Source of the DNA: Aurantiochytrium sp. KH105
Taxonomy: Eukaryota > Sar > Bigyra > Thraustochytrida > Thraustochytriidae
Assembly: GCA_003116975.1 (NCBI GenBank)
Contig: BGKB01000002.1
Location: 62,001-126,000, forward strand
Direction of reading: 5' to 3'
Length of the DNA stretch: 64,000 nt
Both the position numbers and the translations under genes were made by a program. The notes below the pieces were generated by a model. It ran no database searches. It was not told the DNA's origin and worked only from the letters and a program-made list of their open reading frames with translations. Below are positions 10,629 through 19,775 of this stretch, piece by piece. How positions within the stretch are numbered: position 1 is the first letter of the stretch; the number at the start of each line of letters is the position of its first letter.

Positions 10629-11910
10629 GCTCTTGCGGCGGTCGCTCGGTATCTCCGTCTCTCCGGCTGCCGGCCTGCCCGCGCGGCGCGGCCGCGGCCA
10701 CGTCCTTCGCCGCGCGAGCTCGTTCTCGCGCGCCCAAAGTCGTTCTGCTTGCTCAGCTCCTCGCCCGCGGCGGTTGCGTTGCCGAAGTTCCAGAGGTTCT
10801 GGTCGACCTTGGGGCGGGCCGACTCACTCTGCGAGGATGGTAGTAAAAGGGCGCTCTGCTCCTCGATCGCCATTGGCGGGCTTGGCAAGCGGAGATCCGC
10901 AACGACATCATTGTAAAAAATTGTTCACGTTTCGCGACGCGCGGAAGATGAAAATGTCTCTCAGCGAGGAAAGGATATTTCGGCTCGGCGTTTCGGGCGG
11001 CTGCGGCCGAGACCTTGGGAGAGCCATGGCAAATGACAGTAGGCTAGCGCGCGATACGGACGGTGATTTATCGCTCTTGTTGTGCGTGTTATCTGAATTC
11101 TGTAGATAATATCAAGGCATTTAGCTTGAAGCATGCATCGGCTCGTTGTGATTGCCCTGCACGCACCCTTTTGATGGTGCCAACGCGCGAAGTAAGTTGG
11201 ACAAGGTTGCATGCAGTAAACCTCACTGCCAGTCGAGCTTGCAGTTGGCGCGCGAATGTCACGCTCGCAGTCGGCGTTCCGGCGCCGACCGATGATTATG
11301 CTGTGCCGCTTTTTTCTTCATGCATGGGGCACTCCTTGGGAGCTAATTGTCAGCAGCTGCACAGCAGGGAAGCAAGCAAGCAAGCCGGAGGTGCAGCGTG
11401 CAAAACTACCATTGGCGGCCTCGTTGATGATGCGGTGGGTGCGGTAGAAAAGGCGATGGCATTTACAGTTAGCGCTGCTCTGCTGCAGTGATTGGTTCCA
11501 CAGCCGGTGCGGACTGCACGTTACTGGCGTTTTGGGCAAGTTTCCCCGACTCTACGCAGTTTTCCATTCCCGGCCGTCCTCCCTGGTCCTCATTCATTGC
11601 CAGCCCCTTGGCCAGCCAACCAGCCATCCGGGGCTGCTAGGTTGGCGCGATGGCTCCCGCAGCATGGTGGCGCGCATGGAAGTTTTCCTGGACATTGTGC
11701 ATTTATCAGTAGTCAGCGGTGGGCGTCGTCATCCGTCCTCCTTTTCCAAATATACCCTGGCGCCACCTGCGCGTCGTCCCGCTGCGCGCCGCTGCCGCAG
11801 GCTGACTCGCCGTCCATTCAGCAAGCACGGCTCCCAATCTTCAGCTTCGTCCTCCACCTCCTCGCTCCCGCCGCAAGCTGCCCGCGCTCCTCGCCGTCGC
11901 GCGCGGCGTG

Positions 11911-11941
11911 CATTCATTCATTCGTTCGTTCATTCATTCAT
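11911..11941. repeat. CATT/CGTT tetranucleotide repeat
   Basis: CATT units with two internal CGTT variants. Confidence 0.9.
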
Positions 11942-12030
11942 CGTCCAATCTCGCCTCCTTCCATCGCCCCGTCGCCTCGGCGACACCAGCGGCCGCGGCC
12001 CCGACCAGTTTCCTCGCGCCTCGCGCCGCA

Positions 12031-12140
12031 GCTGCTGCTCTGCTCTGCTCCGCTCTGCTCTGCTCAGCTCAGCTCCGCTCTGCTCCGTTCCGCTCGCTCT
12101 GCTCGCTCTGCTCGCTCTGCTCTGCTCTCTGCTCTGCTCC
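12031..12140. repeat. GCTCTGCTC imperfect repeat
   Basis: About 110 bp of GCTCTGCTCC, GCTCAGCTC and GCTCGCTCT units, the same motif family as at 5395-5472. Confidence 0.8.
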
Positions 12141-12927
12141 GTGCGACCCGCTCGCGGCGCCGGACCAGCGGCGCGTGCCTTGCTGGCGTTTTGGTCAGGC
12201 GCGTTCCCGCCGCCTCCTGCCCGCCGCGGCTTCTGGCAGCTACTGCAGCAACAAGCAAAAGCAAGCGAGCGAGCACGAGCAAGCCAGCCAGCGACCAACA
12301 GGCGGCAGCGCCGATCTGCGGCGGCTCGCGGCGGTCAAGGACGCGGCGACGGACGCCCGCTGCCGCTCGCGCGCGTCTGCGTCTGCGTGCGTCCAGGCGG
12401 GCTGCGCCCGGCCCCGGCCCCGGGCCCGCGACGAGGAAGGCGAGCACGGCGACGACGACGAGGAGGCCAAACCATCTTCCGCCCTGGCAGGATATCGAGG
12501 CGCGCAGGGTGGAGCGCAGGGCAGCGCAGGGCAGCGCAGGGCAGCGCGTGTGTGTGCGTGCGTGAGACACAGGAGTGAGCGGAGTCGCTCGCCCGTCTGT
12601 GCTGGCGGCGAGGCTGCTGCCGGAGCAAAGACTTCCGGCCAAATCTGTCTCATTCTTCTTCCGGTCCGGCCGTTCGTTCCTGCGCTCGCGCGCTCGTTCA
12701 CAACTAAGCAGCCTGGAGCCGCGGCAGAATCCGATCGAGGGAGCTGAGCCAGGTTGCGGCCGTAGTTGGTTGCCAGCCGTGGCGAACAGACGACCAGGCC
12801 AGCAAGTAAGCGAGCGAGCAAGCAGACAACTTGGCAAGCAAAGCAGACAACTACTGCACACACATACCAGCAAACAGTCAACTTGACGCAAACACGCGAG
12901 CAACCCAGCGTACAACAGAGCAAAAAG

Positions 12928-14046
12928 ATGCCCGAGCTGGTGGTGATCGACTACGAGGCGCTGGTGGACAAAGACAGGGATGTAAAGGCGTTGATCGAAG
13001 AAGCATATGGTGCGGACGGCCTCGGGGTCCTCGCCATCCGCAACGTGCCGGGCTTCGTCGAGGCCCGCGACGCGGCTCTGCCTCAGGGACATGCGCTCGC
13101 ACATGCAGGAGAGAAAGTTCTTGATTCTCTCGTAGACGTGGAGAGCATGTACCAGGCAGGATGGTCTCGTGGCAAAGAGAAAATTGGCGACAAGCCAGAT
13201 CTTGCCAAAGCGTCCTTTTTCTTCAACCCGCTCGTTGACGTGCCGGGCACCGCCGAAGATCGCGCCAAATGGCCCCTTTCTTACCCGTGCAACGTGTGGC
13301 CGAGCGAGGAGGATCTTCCAGGCTTTGAAAACTCGCTCAAGAGCGTGGGGCGCATTATGCGGCAGACTACCGCTGCTGTTGGCAAGCGGATCGATGAGCT
13401 CGCTGCGACGCAACTGCCAAACTACAACCTGGACCTAGGCAAGCTCATTGCAGAGACTGATAAGGCCAAGGGGCGCCTGCTTTACTATTACCCGTTGACG
13501 GACGAGGAAAAGTCTCGGGGCCAGCGAGACTCGTGGATCGGAGTCCACAACGACTCCGGCTTTCTCACTGCGCTCGCTGGCGAAATCTATTTGGACGACG
13601 AAGGCAATACGATCGAGAATCCAGACCCGGCCGCTGGACTCTATGTGATCGACCGCGCGGGTGTCGAGCATCACGTTGTAATTCCTAAGGACTGCATGGC
13701 TGTTCAAATTGGCGAATGTGTGCAGGTTATCACGGGCAGTGTTGTACAGGCGACACCCCACTATGTGCGCGGCGCCGTGGTCGAGGGCCGTCGCGTAGCA
13801 CGAGTGTCGCTTCCAGTCTTTATTGATACCAAGCCCGACTTTGCCTTGACATCGCCAGAGGGCATTACGCGCCAGACCGTCGTGGACTCCGCCTCCAAGG
13901 AAGTCCCTGCGCTGGGTGTTCGCTGGCTTGAACAGGGCCAAACCTTTGGCGACTTTTTGATGAAGTCGGTCGACGTCTACTACAGCTGGAATCAGGAGCT
14001 GTCAAAGCAGGCTTTCAGCGATGTGAGCCCGCCGGTGTCCGCCTAA
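12928..14046 (+). CDS. 2-oxoglutarate/Fe(II)-dependent oxygenase, isopenicillin-N-synthase-like
   Basis: 372 residues; ATG at 12928 in an A-rich context (caaaaagATGC). The jelly-roll facial triad is present: H207 and D209 in W-I-G-V-H-N-D-S-G-F, and H278 in Q-A-T-P-H-Y-V-R-G. R292-x-S294 (A-R-V-S-L-P-V-F) fits the 2-oxoglutarate-binding R-x-S motif. The N-terminal half contains a F-F-F-N-P and Y-P-C-N-V-W-P block shared by plant and protist oxygenases of this group. No signal peptide, so probably cytosolic. The substrate is unknown. The open frame continues upstream from a non-ATG codon through GCAAGC repeats that I read as leader. Convergent with the kinase gene (258 bp). Confidence 0.88.
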   Translation: MPELVVIDYEALVDKDRDVKALIEEAYGADGLGVLAIRNVPGFVEARDAALPQGHALAHAGEKVLDSLVDVESMYQAGWSRGKEKIGDKPDLAKASFFFNPLVDVPGTAEDRAKWPLSYPCNVWPSEEDLPGFENSLKSVGRIMRQTTAAVGKRIDELAATQLPNYNLDLGKLIAETDKAKGRLLYYYPLTDEEKSRGQRDSWIGVHNDSGFLTALAGEIYLDDEGNTIENPDPAAGLYVIDRAGVEHHVVIPKDCMAVQIGECVQVITGSVVQATPHYVRGAVVEGRRVARVSLPVFIDTKPDFALTSPEGITRQTVVDSASKEVPALGVRWLEQGQTFGDFLMKSVDVYYSWNQELSKQAFSDVSPPVSA

Positions 14047-14304
14047 TGTAAGGAAATTGTGTATCTTGATACGTAACAATACTTCTCTCTCGGAAATGTG
14101 CGCTGGCTATGTCGCCACGGAGAAAGGGAAAAAAGAGACAACTTGCTAAAGGGCCGCGTCTCCAGTCGTTTCCCGCCGCCCGTGCCGCTTGTGCCGCTTG
14201 CAAGATTGGTCTTTTCCTCCTCACAATGCAGCTATCTCCTGTGACATCGCCGCCGAACAGCTTCAAGAGGGATGGATGGACAAAGCCAACAAAAAAAAAC
14301 TCGT

Positions 14305-16866
14305 TCAAAAATACTTCATAAAGTTCGAGGCATCATCATCATCGCCGCCGTCGCCGTCACCCTGGGCGTGCTCAGCGGCGGTGTTTAGCGTACTTTCGCA
14401 CAAGGTCCCAGACATTTTGACCGTCTTGCGCCCCCCACCGAGGCGCACTGTGTCCGTACTGCCTGCGCCAAGACCCGCGAGCTTGAGCGCATCGGGACTC
14501 AAGCGAATCGTGTCGGAGCAACCAGCTGGAGAGGCACCGAGCTTGACCGTACGGTCGAGCATATCCTTATCGAAGCGAAGCGTGTCACCCTGACCAGGCC
14601 CATTGCCTGCAGCGTCCACGTCCGAGGCCTTTGCAGTGCTCTTAAAGTAGTTCATAAAGGCCTGCTCGTCGATTGCAACAGTGCCGTCGCCGCCCGTCTC
14701 GGCAAGCGTTCCACTCGGGACGCGAAAAGTATCGTTCATGCGCACCGTCGAATCAACCCCGCCTCGCAGCAGCGCCACAGTGCCAGCAATGGTGCCAGAC
14801 TTGAGCTTGGCAGTGTTGCCGGCCATCTTCACGGTGCCGGCCACGGAACCGTCAACACCGGTGTCGTCGGAGCGCTCGGCACTCTGCTCGCGCTCTTTAC
14901 GACGACGCTCAATGATGGGCAGGCACTCGTTAACAAGGCCAGACAGCGTTTGCGCCACCGAGGTCTCGTGCAAAGTCCCGGCCTTGCACGCAGCCTCGAG
15001 CTCCTTGGCCACATCCCTGACAAATGGATGCTGCAGGAGCTCCGCACAGGATTTGCGCAGACTCGGTTCCTTGATGAGACACTGTGCCAAAAAGTCATTC
15101 ATTTCAGGCGACCACTGCTCCGGGTCCTTGAAGGTCGCTGGTGGCTTTTTCGGAATCACAAAGAGCGCGCGCATCGGGTGCAAATTGGTAAACGGCGGCT
15201 CGCCCTCGGCCATCTCGATGAGCGTAATGCCCAGGCTCCACACATCCGCGTTCGTCTTGTACCTGCCGTCTTGAATCACTTCAGGCGCCATCCAAAAGGG
15301 CGTTCCAATCGTTGTGTCTGCCTTGGACTGGATCGTACTCAGCTGCTTGGAGACGCCAAAATCCGCCAATTTGGCAATGCCATCATTGGTGAGCAAAATG
15401 TTTCCGGCCTTGATGTCGCGGTGGATCATGCGCTGATCATGCAAGTGGCGCAGACCCAAAAGCATGCACACCGCAATGCCGCGGATCTCAGACTCGGACA
15501 AGGTCGAGCGCGTAGCACGCATGAGATCGCTGACGCTTCCGGCCTCGCAGAGGTCCATAATGATCCAGATGAGGCCTTCCTGCTGGTAGCTTCCGTGGTA
15601 GCCCACGACAAAGTCGTGCTTGCCCTTTTTAAGGTAGTCAATCTCCTTGCGCAGCTCCTCGGTATCTTCGGATTCGGTCGGGACGATCTTGACGGCACAC
15701 ATGCGCCCCGATGGCTTGTGCCTTGCTTTGAACACTGATCCGTATGACCCTTCGCCCAGCTCTGATAACAGCTCATACAACTCTTCAGGATCGTGCATGT
15801 TTGTTGATTCGCGCCATTTCGAAGGCGACGAAGCGTCTCCGGCGCCCGCGCCCTGCGCGCCAGTCTTTTGCGTCTCTGCCAGCTCATCGTACTTGGCGTG
15901 CAAATCGCCGTTCAAGTTGATGGGAAGCGTTCCGAATAGATCCTCTGACGCGCTGGAGTCTTTGGTGCCCAAGTCATTGCTCGCGCCAAGCTGTACCTCG
16001 AGCGTCGAAAAGTCCACAGTTCCATGATTTGCCGGTGACTCTGCTGCCTCGGCGTCCTTGACATCACCCCCCTCGGCGCCTGCGGTCTGCGCGGCCTGGC
16101 CATGGCCATCGTCAGCACCAGCGCCAGGGGACAAATTCTTGCGCACTGCAGAGGCATACGACGATGCGCGCGGACGTGCTTCCTCCTTGTCGTCCTTGCT
16201 GACGTTGCGGGGAAGCGTGGCATCCATGGCTTCTTCGGCCGTCTGACTTGCATCCATCTGTTGGTCGGGTTCCTCGGAACCCACGAGGGAATTTCGAGTC
16301 TCATGATTGGTAGGGGTTCCGGTCTCCCCCTCCTCTTCGTGCTTTTTCTCCTCGTGTTTGGTTTCTCCGGCGCTTTGTACAAGTTGATCGCCACCACCAC
16401 CCCCACCACCCCCACCACTTTGGGCATTCTTTTCGTTTTCGTCATTCGTCTCGCGCACATCTGGCTTTTCTTGCTTTTGTTCCTCGGGATCAGCGGCGGC
16501 CTTGGTCAGAAGCGCGGGAACGCCAGCATCCTCGTCGACGTTGTCGCCGCCATCGCGATCCTCGTCGTCATCGAGCCGGCGCGCCTTTTCCTCGACAGCC
16601 TGGTCAATCTCCTTGTTCCCGGTCGTCACTGCGACCTCGGGGGTGCCGTTGAGGTCGCCATGGAGAACTTTATCATCGCGAGGACTGGAGTTCTTCGCGC
16701 TGTCTCCCTCGACCTTCTCAGCGCCAGAGGCTCCAGCTCGGACCTCTTGCCGTTGCTCTTGCTGCTTCTGCTGCTCCTGCTGCTGCTGCTCCTGCTTGGC
16801 GGCGGCAGTGGCGGCCGAGTTGGCCGTCGCCGACTTTTTCCTGCGCAGGCCGAGCAGCTGCAGCAT
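14305..16866 (-). CDS. Ste20/MST (Hippo)-type Ser/Thr protein kinase
   Basis: 853 residues from the first in-frame ATG (16866). The N-terminal 350 residues are disordered, Gln-, Glu- and Gly-rich. The kinase domain spans about 365-620: glycine loop L-G-E-G-S-Y-G-S-V, VAIK-type lysine in A-V-K-I-V, catalytic D484 (HRDIKAGNILL), D502 of DFG and the GTPFWMAPEVI activation segment. All catalytic residues are present. The activation segment and the opening DPEELYELLSELGEGSYGSV resemble MST1/2, Hippo and protist Krs kinases. The C-terminal linker repeats T-V-[KR]-[LM] motifs and has F-M-N-Y-F inside and F-M-K-Y-F at the extreme end. No SARAH helix pair follows. Known MST kinases phosphorylate LATS/NDR kinases and MOB1; whether this one does is inference. 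Confidence 0.9.
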   Translation of the reverse strand: MLQLLGLRRKKSATANSAATAAAKQEQQQQEQQKQQEQRQEVRAGASGAEKVEGDSAKNSSPRDDKVLHGDLNGTPEVAVTTGNKEIDQAVEEKARRLDDDEDRDGGDNVDEDAGVPALLTKAAADPEEQKQEKPDVRETNDENEKNAQSGGGGGGGGGDQLVQSAGETKHEEKKHEEEGETGTPTNHETRNSLVGSEEPDQQMDASQTAEEAMDATLPRNVSKDDKEEARPRASSYASAVRKNLSPGAGADDGHGQAAQTAGAEGGDVKDAEAAESPANHGTVDFSTLEVQLGASNDLGTKDSSASEDLFGTLPINLNGDLHAKYDELAETQKTGAQGAGAGDASSPSKWRESTNMHDPEELYELLSELGEGSYGSVFKARHKPSGRMCAVKIVPTESEDTEELRKEIDYLKKGKHDFVVGYHGSYQQEGLIWIIMDLCEAGSVSDLMRATRSTLSESEIRGIAVCMLLGLRHLHDQRMIHRDIKAGNILLTNDGIAKLADFGVSKQLSTIQSKADTTIGTPFWMAPEVIQDGRYKTNADVWSLGITLIEMAEGEPPFTNLHPMRALFVIPKKPPATFKDPEQWSPEMNDFLAQCLIKEPSLRKSCAELLQHPFVRDVAKELEAACKAGTLHETSVAQTLSGLVNECLPIIERRRKEREQSAERSDDTGVDGSVAGTVKMAGNTAKLKSGTIAGTVALLRGGVDSTVRMNDTFRVPSGTLAETGGDGTVAIDEQAFMNYFKSTAKASDVDAAGNGPGQGDTLRFDKDMLDRTVKLGASPAGCSDTIRLSPDALKLAGLGAGSTDTVRLGGGRKTVKMSGTLCESTLNTAAEHAQGDGDGGDDDDASNFMKYF

Positions 16867-17899
16867 CTCGCCTCTCTCGGCGCCGGCGCCGGCGCCAGGC
16901 CGCCAGCTCCGCCGCTCCCGCCGCCCTCGCCGCGCCGCGCCGCGCCCGCGCGCTCGCTCGCGCGCGCCTGGCGCGCGGGGTCGAGCCTCGCTGCTGCTCG
17001 GCGCCGCGGTTTCGCCTCGATTCCGCTTTTCCGCGCGCAGATCTCGCGCGCCGATCTCGCGCGGCGAGCCCGCTGCCGCTGCGCGCTGCCGCTGCGCGCT
17101 GCCGCTGCCGCTGCCGCTGCCCGCCCAGACGCGCCGCGCTGCTGCCTCGCCGCGCGCAGGGGCCGCGCCGCGAGCGGACGTGCCGCGGCCGCTCGCTCTC
17201 TCGAACGAAGACTGCTGCTGCGCCGGGTGGGTCAATCAATCGATCTCTCAAGCCTGATCGCCTGCTTGCTCGTATGGGGAGGGAGGGGAGAGTCTCGCGC
17301 AACGTCTTGGAGGTCTTCCGCTACGACGCGGCCGCGCTGGAGGAGGGGATGCGTGCGAGTTCGTAAAGGGGAGGAGGAGGAGGAGTTGGGCGTGATGACG
17401 TGCGCGAGATGAGGAACAAGAGGGCGATGACGAGGAGGAGGATGAAGATGAAGAGCGGGAAAGGCGTCCCAGGATCGAGAAGGACGACGAGGAGGGTCGT
17501 CGAAGGAAGAAGATGTCCTGCTGTTCGGCATGAAGAGGACCGAGAACAAGAGCACCGCGCTGCTGCTGCAGGCAAAAGAGGACCCAGGAACAGCTGTAAC
17601 CTTCATCATGATCGACAATAAGAACAAGAACAAGAACCAAGATCCACGACAAGCCTTCGTGTGTGGCCGAAGCTGATATCTGCTGCACTCACTACATGCA
17701 TGCATGCATGGCCTTTCCACCTCGCGGGATGGATGGATACCATCGAGAAGCAACGGTCCGGAACGATTGCCAGTGCAGTTCGCGCGGAGGTAGGTAGGTG
17801 GTGCCTGTCTGATTGCGTGAGAGAAAGAAAGCGGGTGGTGTGGTGACGGATGCTTCTTTGGAGAAAACAATGACATGATCCGAGCCATCGACCAGGAGA

Positions 17900-17900
<1 letters not shown>

Positions 17901-17933
<33 letters not shown>
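17901..17933. repeat. (CTG)11 trinucleotide repeat
   Basis: Eleven uninterrupted CTG units (CAG on the minus strand), not within a supported coding region. Confidence 0.95.
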
Positions 17934-17935
<2 letters not shown>

Positions 17936-18268
17936 GACGAGGCCGCACAAGACAAGTCGGACACGGTGGCGACTCAAATTGACGCGTCAATGCGCTCGTA
18001 CATGTAGCTGTCGCAGCGCAGTCGATGGCGGAAGATGCAGAAACGGCAAAAAGGAGGAAAAAAGGAAAAGAGCGTTTCACCACCTTCAAGTTGGGCCGGC
18101 CGGCCGGCCCATGTCCAAGCTCCGAACCATTTTACAAGACAGGCCACCTTGTCATGTCCACACGATAGATAGACAGCCAGAGGTCACTCGCTTTGGGGAA
18201 GTCTGCACAAATTGAAACGTGGAATAATGGTGGAGTGGAATTAGCAGGACTCAGATGGACCGACCCTG

Positions 18269-18306
18269 GGTCCCATCTAAGAACACAGGAGCGCTAGACT
18301 GGGACC
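18269..18306. other. Hairpin-forming inverted repeat
   Basis: GGTCCCATCTA (18269-18279) pairs with TAGACTGGGACC (18295-18306) with one bulged C, leaving a 15-base loop. It lies in the gap downstream of SmF. No RNA family is recognised. Confidence 0.5.
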
Positions 18307-18648
18307 AAGCGCGGCGCCACGGCGTCCAGGCACGGAATGAAGATCCGCTCACCAGAACGCTCCTTGCGGGTGACCAAGTTGATTGACTGTGAGTTGGTTT
18401 GCTCTGCACGTGCTACGGTAAAGACTGTCGGGCCTAGCGACAACCAACTGGCAAAATGAACATACTGCAAGAAATGAGTGCTTTTCGTGATTACACAATA
18501 GCACGCGAAGTCAGATAGGCAGAGGGGAAGGTTTCAATGACCGCTTGAGGTGTTCGCGAAAAGCAAACGAATGAAGCGCCAAAAAGCAAGAAAAGCAGGC
18601 AAGCAAGAAATGGAAATGCGTCAGAGGATATAAATCTAGACAAAGAAA

Positions 18649-19163
18649 CTATGCTGCCGCGGCGCCGTCATCTTCTGGAACCTTTCGGACATATAACACA
18701 TTGTTGGTGCGAATAAGCACCTCCCCGATGCTGCCCTCAAAGGCGCCATTAAGAAACTCCTGGGTGCCGCTCAACTGCAGATTAAAGTAGCTGTCAAAGC
18801 TGACAAGATAACCCTTGTACTCATGCTGCGGAAAACAAAATGCAAATTGCGTTCGAGTTAGTGAATCGCTCGGCCTCAGCTCGCAGCGCCTGATTGCCAT
18901 GCAAACGTACCCCCCACTTGAGTTTGACAATGACCTCCTTGCCGACCATCTCGGTCAAGAAGGGTTTCGGATTCTGAATTGCTGCCTGTGTGTTTATTCG
19001 ACCAAAGCACACGCGCTCATTTCTTTCGGTCAGTCTTTGTCTTTTACGCCACCTTCTCTGCCTGCTTGTCTGCATGGCTGCATGGCTGCATGCGCGCCCG
19101 CGCGCCTGCCCGCCTGCGTGCCTGCTGCCTCGCCGCCATTTCGTTCTCAGAGCCACGCACCAT
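18649..19163 (-). CDS. SNRPF: Spliceosomal Sm protein F (SmF), spliced gene
   Basis: SmF is one of seven proteins of the Sm ring on U1, U2, U4 and U5 snRNAs. Exon 3 (18825-18649) encodes [18 protein letters not shown] through [13 protein letters not shown] and ends D-D-G-A-A-A-A. Exon 2 (18973-18911) encodes [20 protein letters not shown] plus G. They join in phase 0 across an 85-bp intron with donor GTACGT (from 18910) and acceptor CGCAG (ending 18826). Exon 2 follows an acceptor TTCAG. The best start is ATG at 19163, with context acaaccATGG, followed at once by GTGCGT as donor. This would put the first intron (187 bp) directly after the initiator codon. Exons 2 and 3 are firm; the one-codon exon 1 is tentative. 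Gaps 18826-18910 and 18974-19160 are intron. Confidence 0.8.
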
Positions 19164-19775
19164 GGTTGTCCACTGCCGAGGCCTGGAGCCCGCCGCTTCA
19201 CGCTACGTGCGGGCTGCGTGCGCGCGCCTCGCTCGCGGGGAACGCTGTTGACCCTGGCGACGGCGCCTCGCGTCCCGCGCGGCCGCTGCAGTCGAGCGTC
19301 GAAGCAAAGCTGATTTGCTCACGCCGCAACAACGACAGCAGCCACTCCAAACTCGCCAACATCGATCAACATCACCATTATTGGCAGACACACATACTAC
19401 CTAGGCCTCCACGAAGATGTCGCCGTGAATGATCATGACGGACATCAGGGAGGTGGAGAGATGCCAAACGAAGGTCGCTGCCGAAGGTAGAGGAATGATT
19501 GATCGCATGTTGTGCAACGCAGGGATGATTTGGTTGGTGATGCAGAATGTCAAGCACCCGAACACGGAGTCTTCTTTCATTCTTTTTGTGCGCCGTACAA
19601 ACAGACTACAGGAATTTGTTTTTTTTTGGAGGCGGAGCAAGTAAGCCAGCACCAACAGCGAAAGCCAAAAATGTCGGCACAGCATCAGCATTGGCAGAGA
19701 TCGAGGAAAGATGTCGTCGCTTGCTCTGCAATTGAAAGAAAAAAAAAAGAAAAGAATGCAGCATCATAATGGTAC
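19164..19775. other. Gap between SmF and NMD3
   Basis: 612 bp. It probably holds the SmF promoter and the NMD3 3' UTR. A short T run near 19620 and an A-rich stretch near 19740 are visible; no gene. Confidence 0.55.

Larger units (their letters stand above)
10629..12927. other. Divergent leader region between RAD51D and 2OG oxygenase
   Basis: 2.3 kb without a supported gene. It contains a CATT run (11911-11941), a GCTCTGCTC repeat (12031-12140) and GCAAGC/GAGCAAGC runs from 12790 to 12850. Long frames here translate to Arg/Ala/Ser low complexity on both strands. Confidence 0.6.
16867..18648. other. Leader of kinase gene and 3' region of SmF
   Basis: 1.8 kb. The first 370 bp upstream of the kinase ATG stay open in frame but translate to Arg/Ala/Gly low complexity with no ATG. 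Farther right are a CTG run and a hairpin (18269-18306). No gene is supported. Confidence 0.55.

Noticed and set aside
12064-13413. 449-codon minus-strand frame over the oxygenase leader and gene
   Set aside because: Overlaps a well-supported gene and its low-complexity leader; no domain.
16867-17235. N-terminal extension of the kinase
   Set aside because: Open frame but the first codon is TTG, no ATG occurs, and the sequence is Arg/Ala/Gly repeat.
17901-17933. (CTG)11 as a coding poly-Gln/Leu/Ser/Ala tract
   Set aside because: No supported gene covers it; surrounding frames lack coding character.
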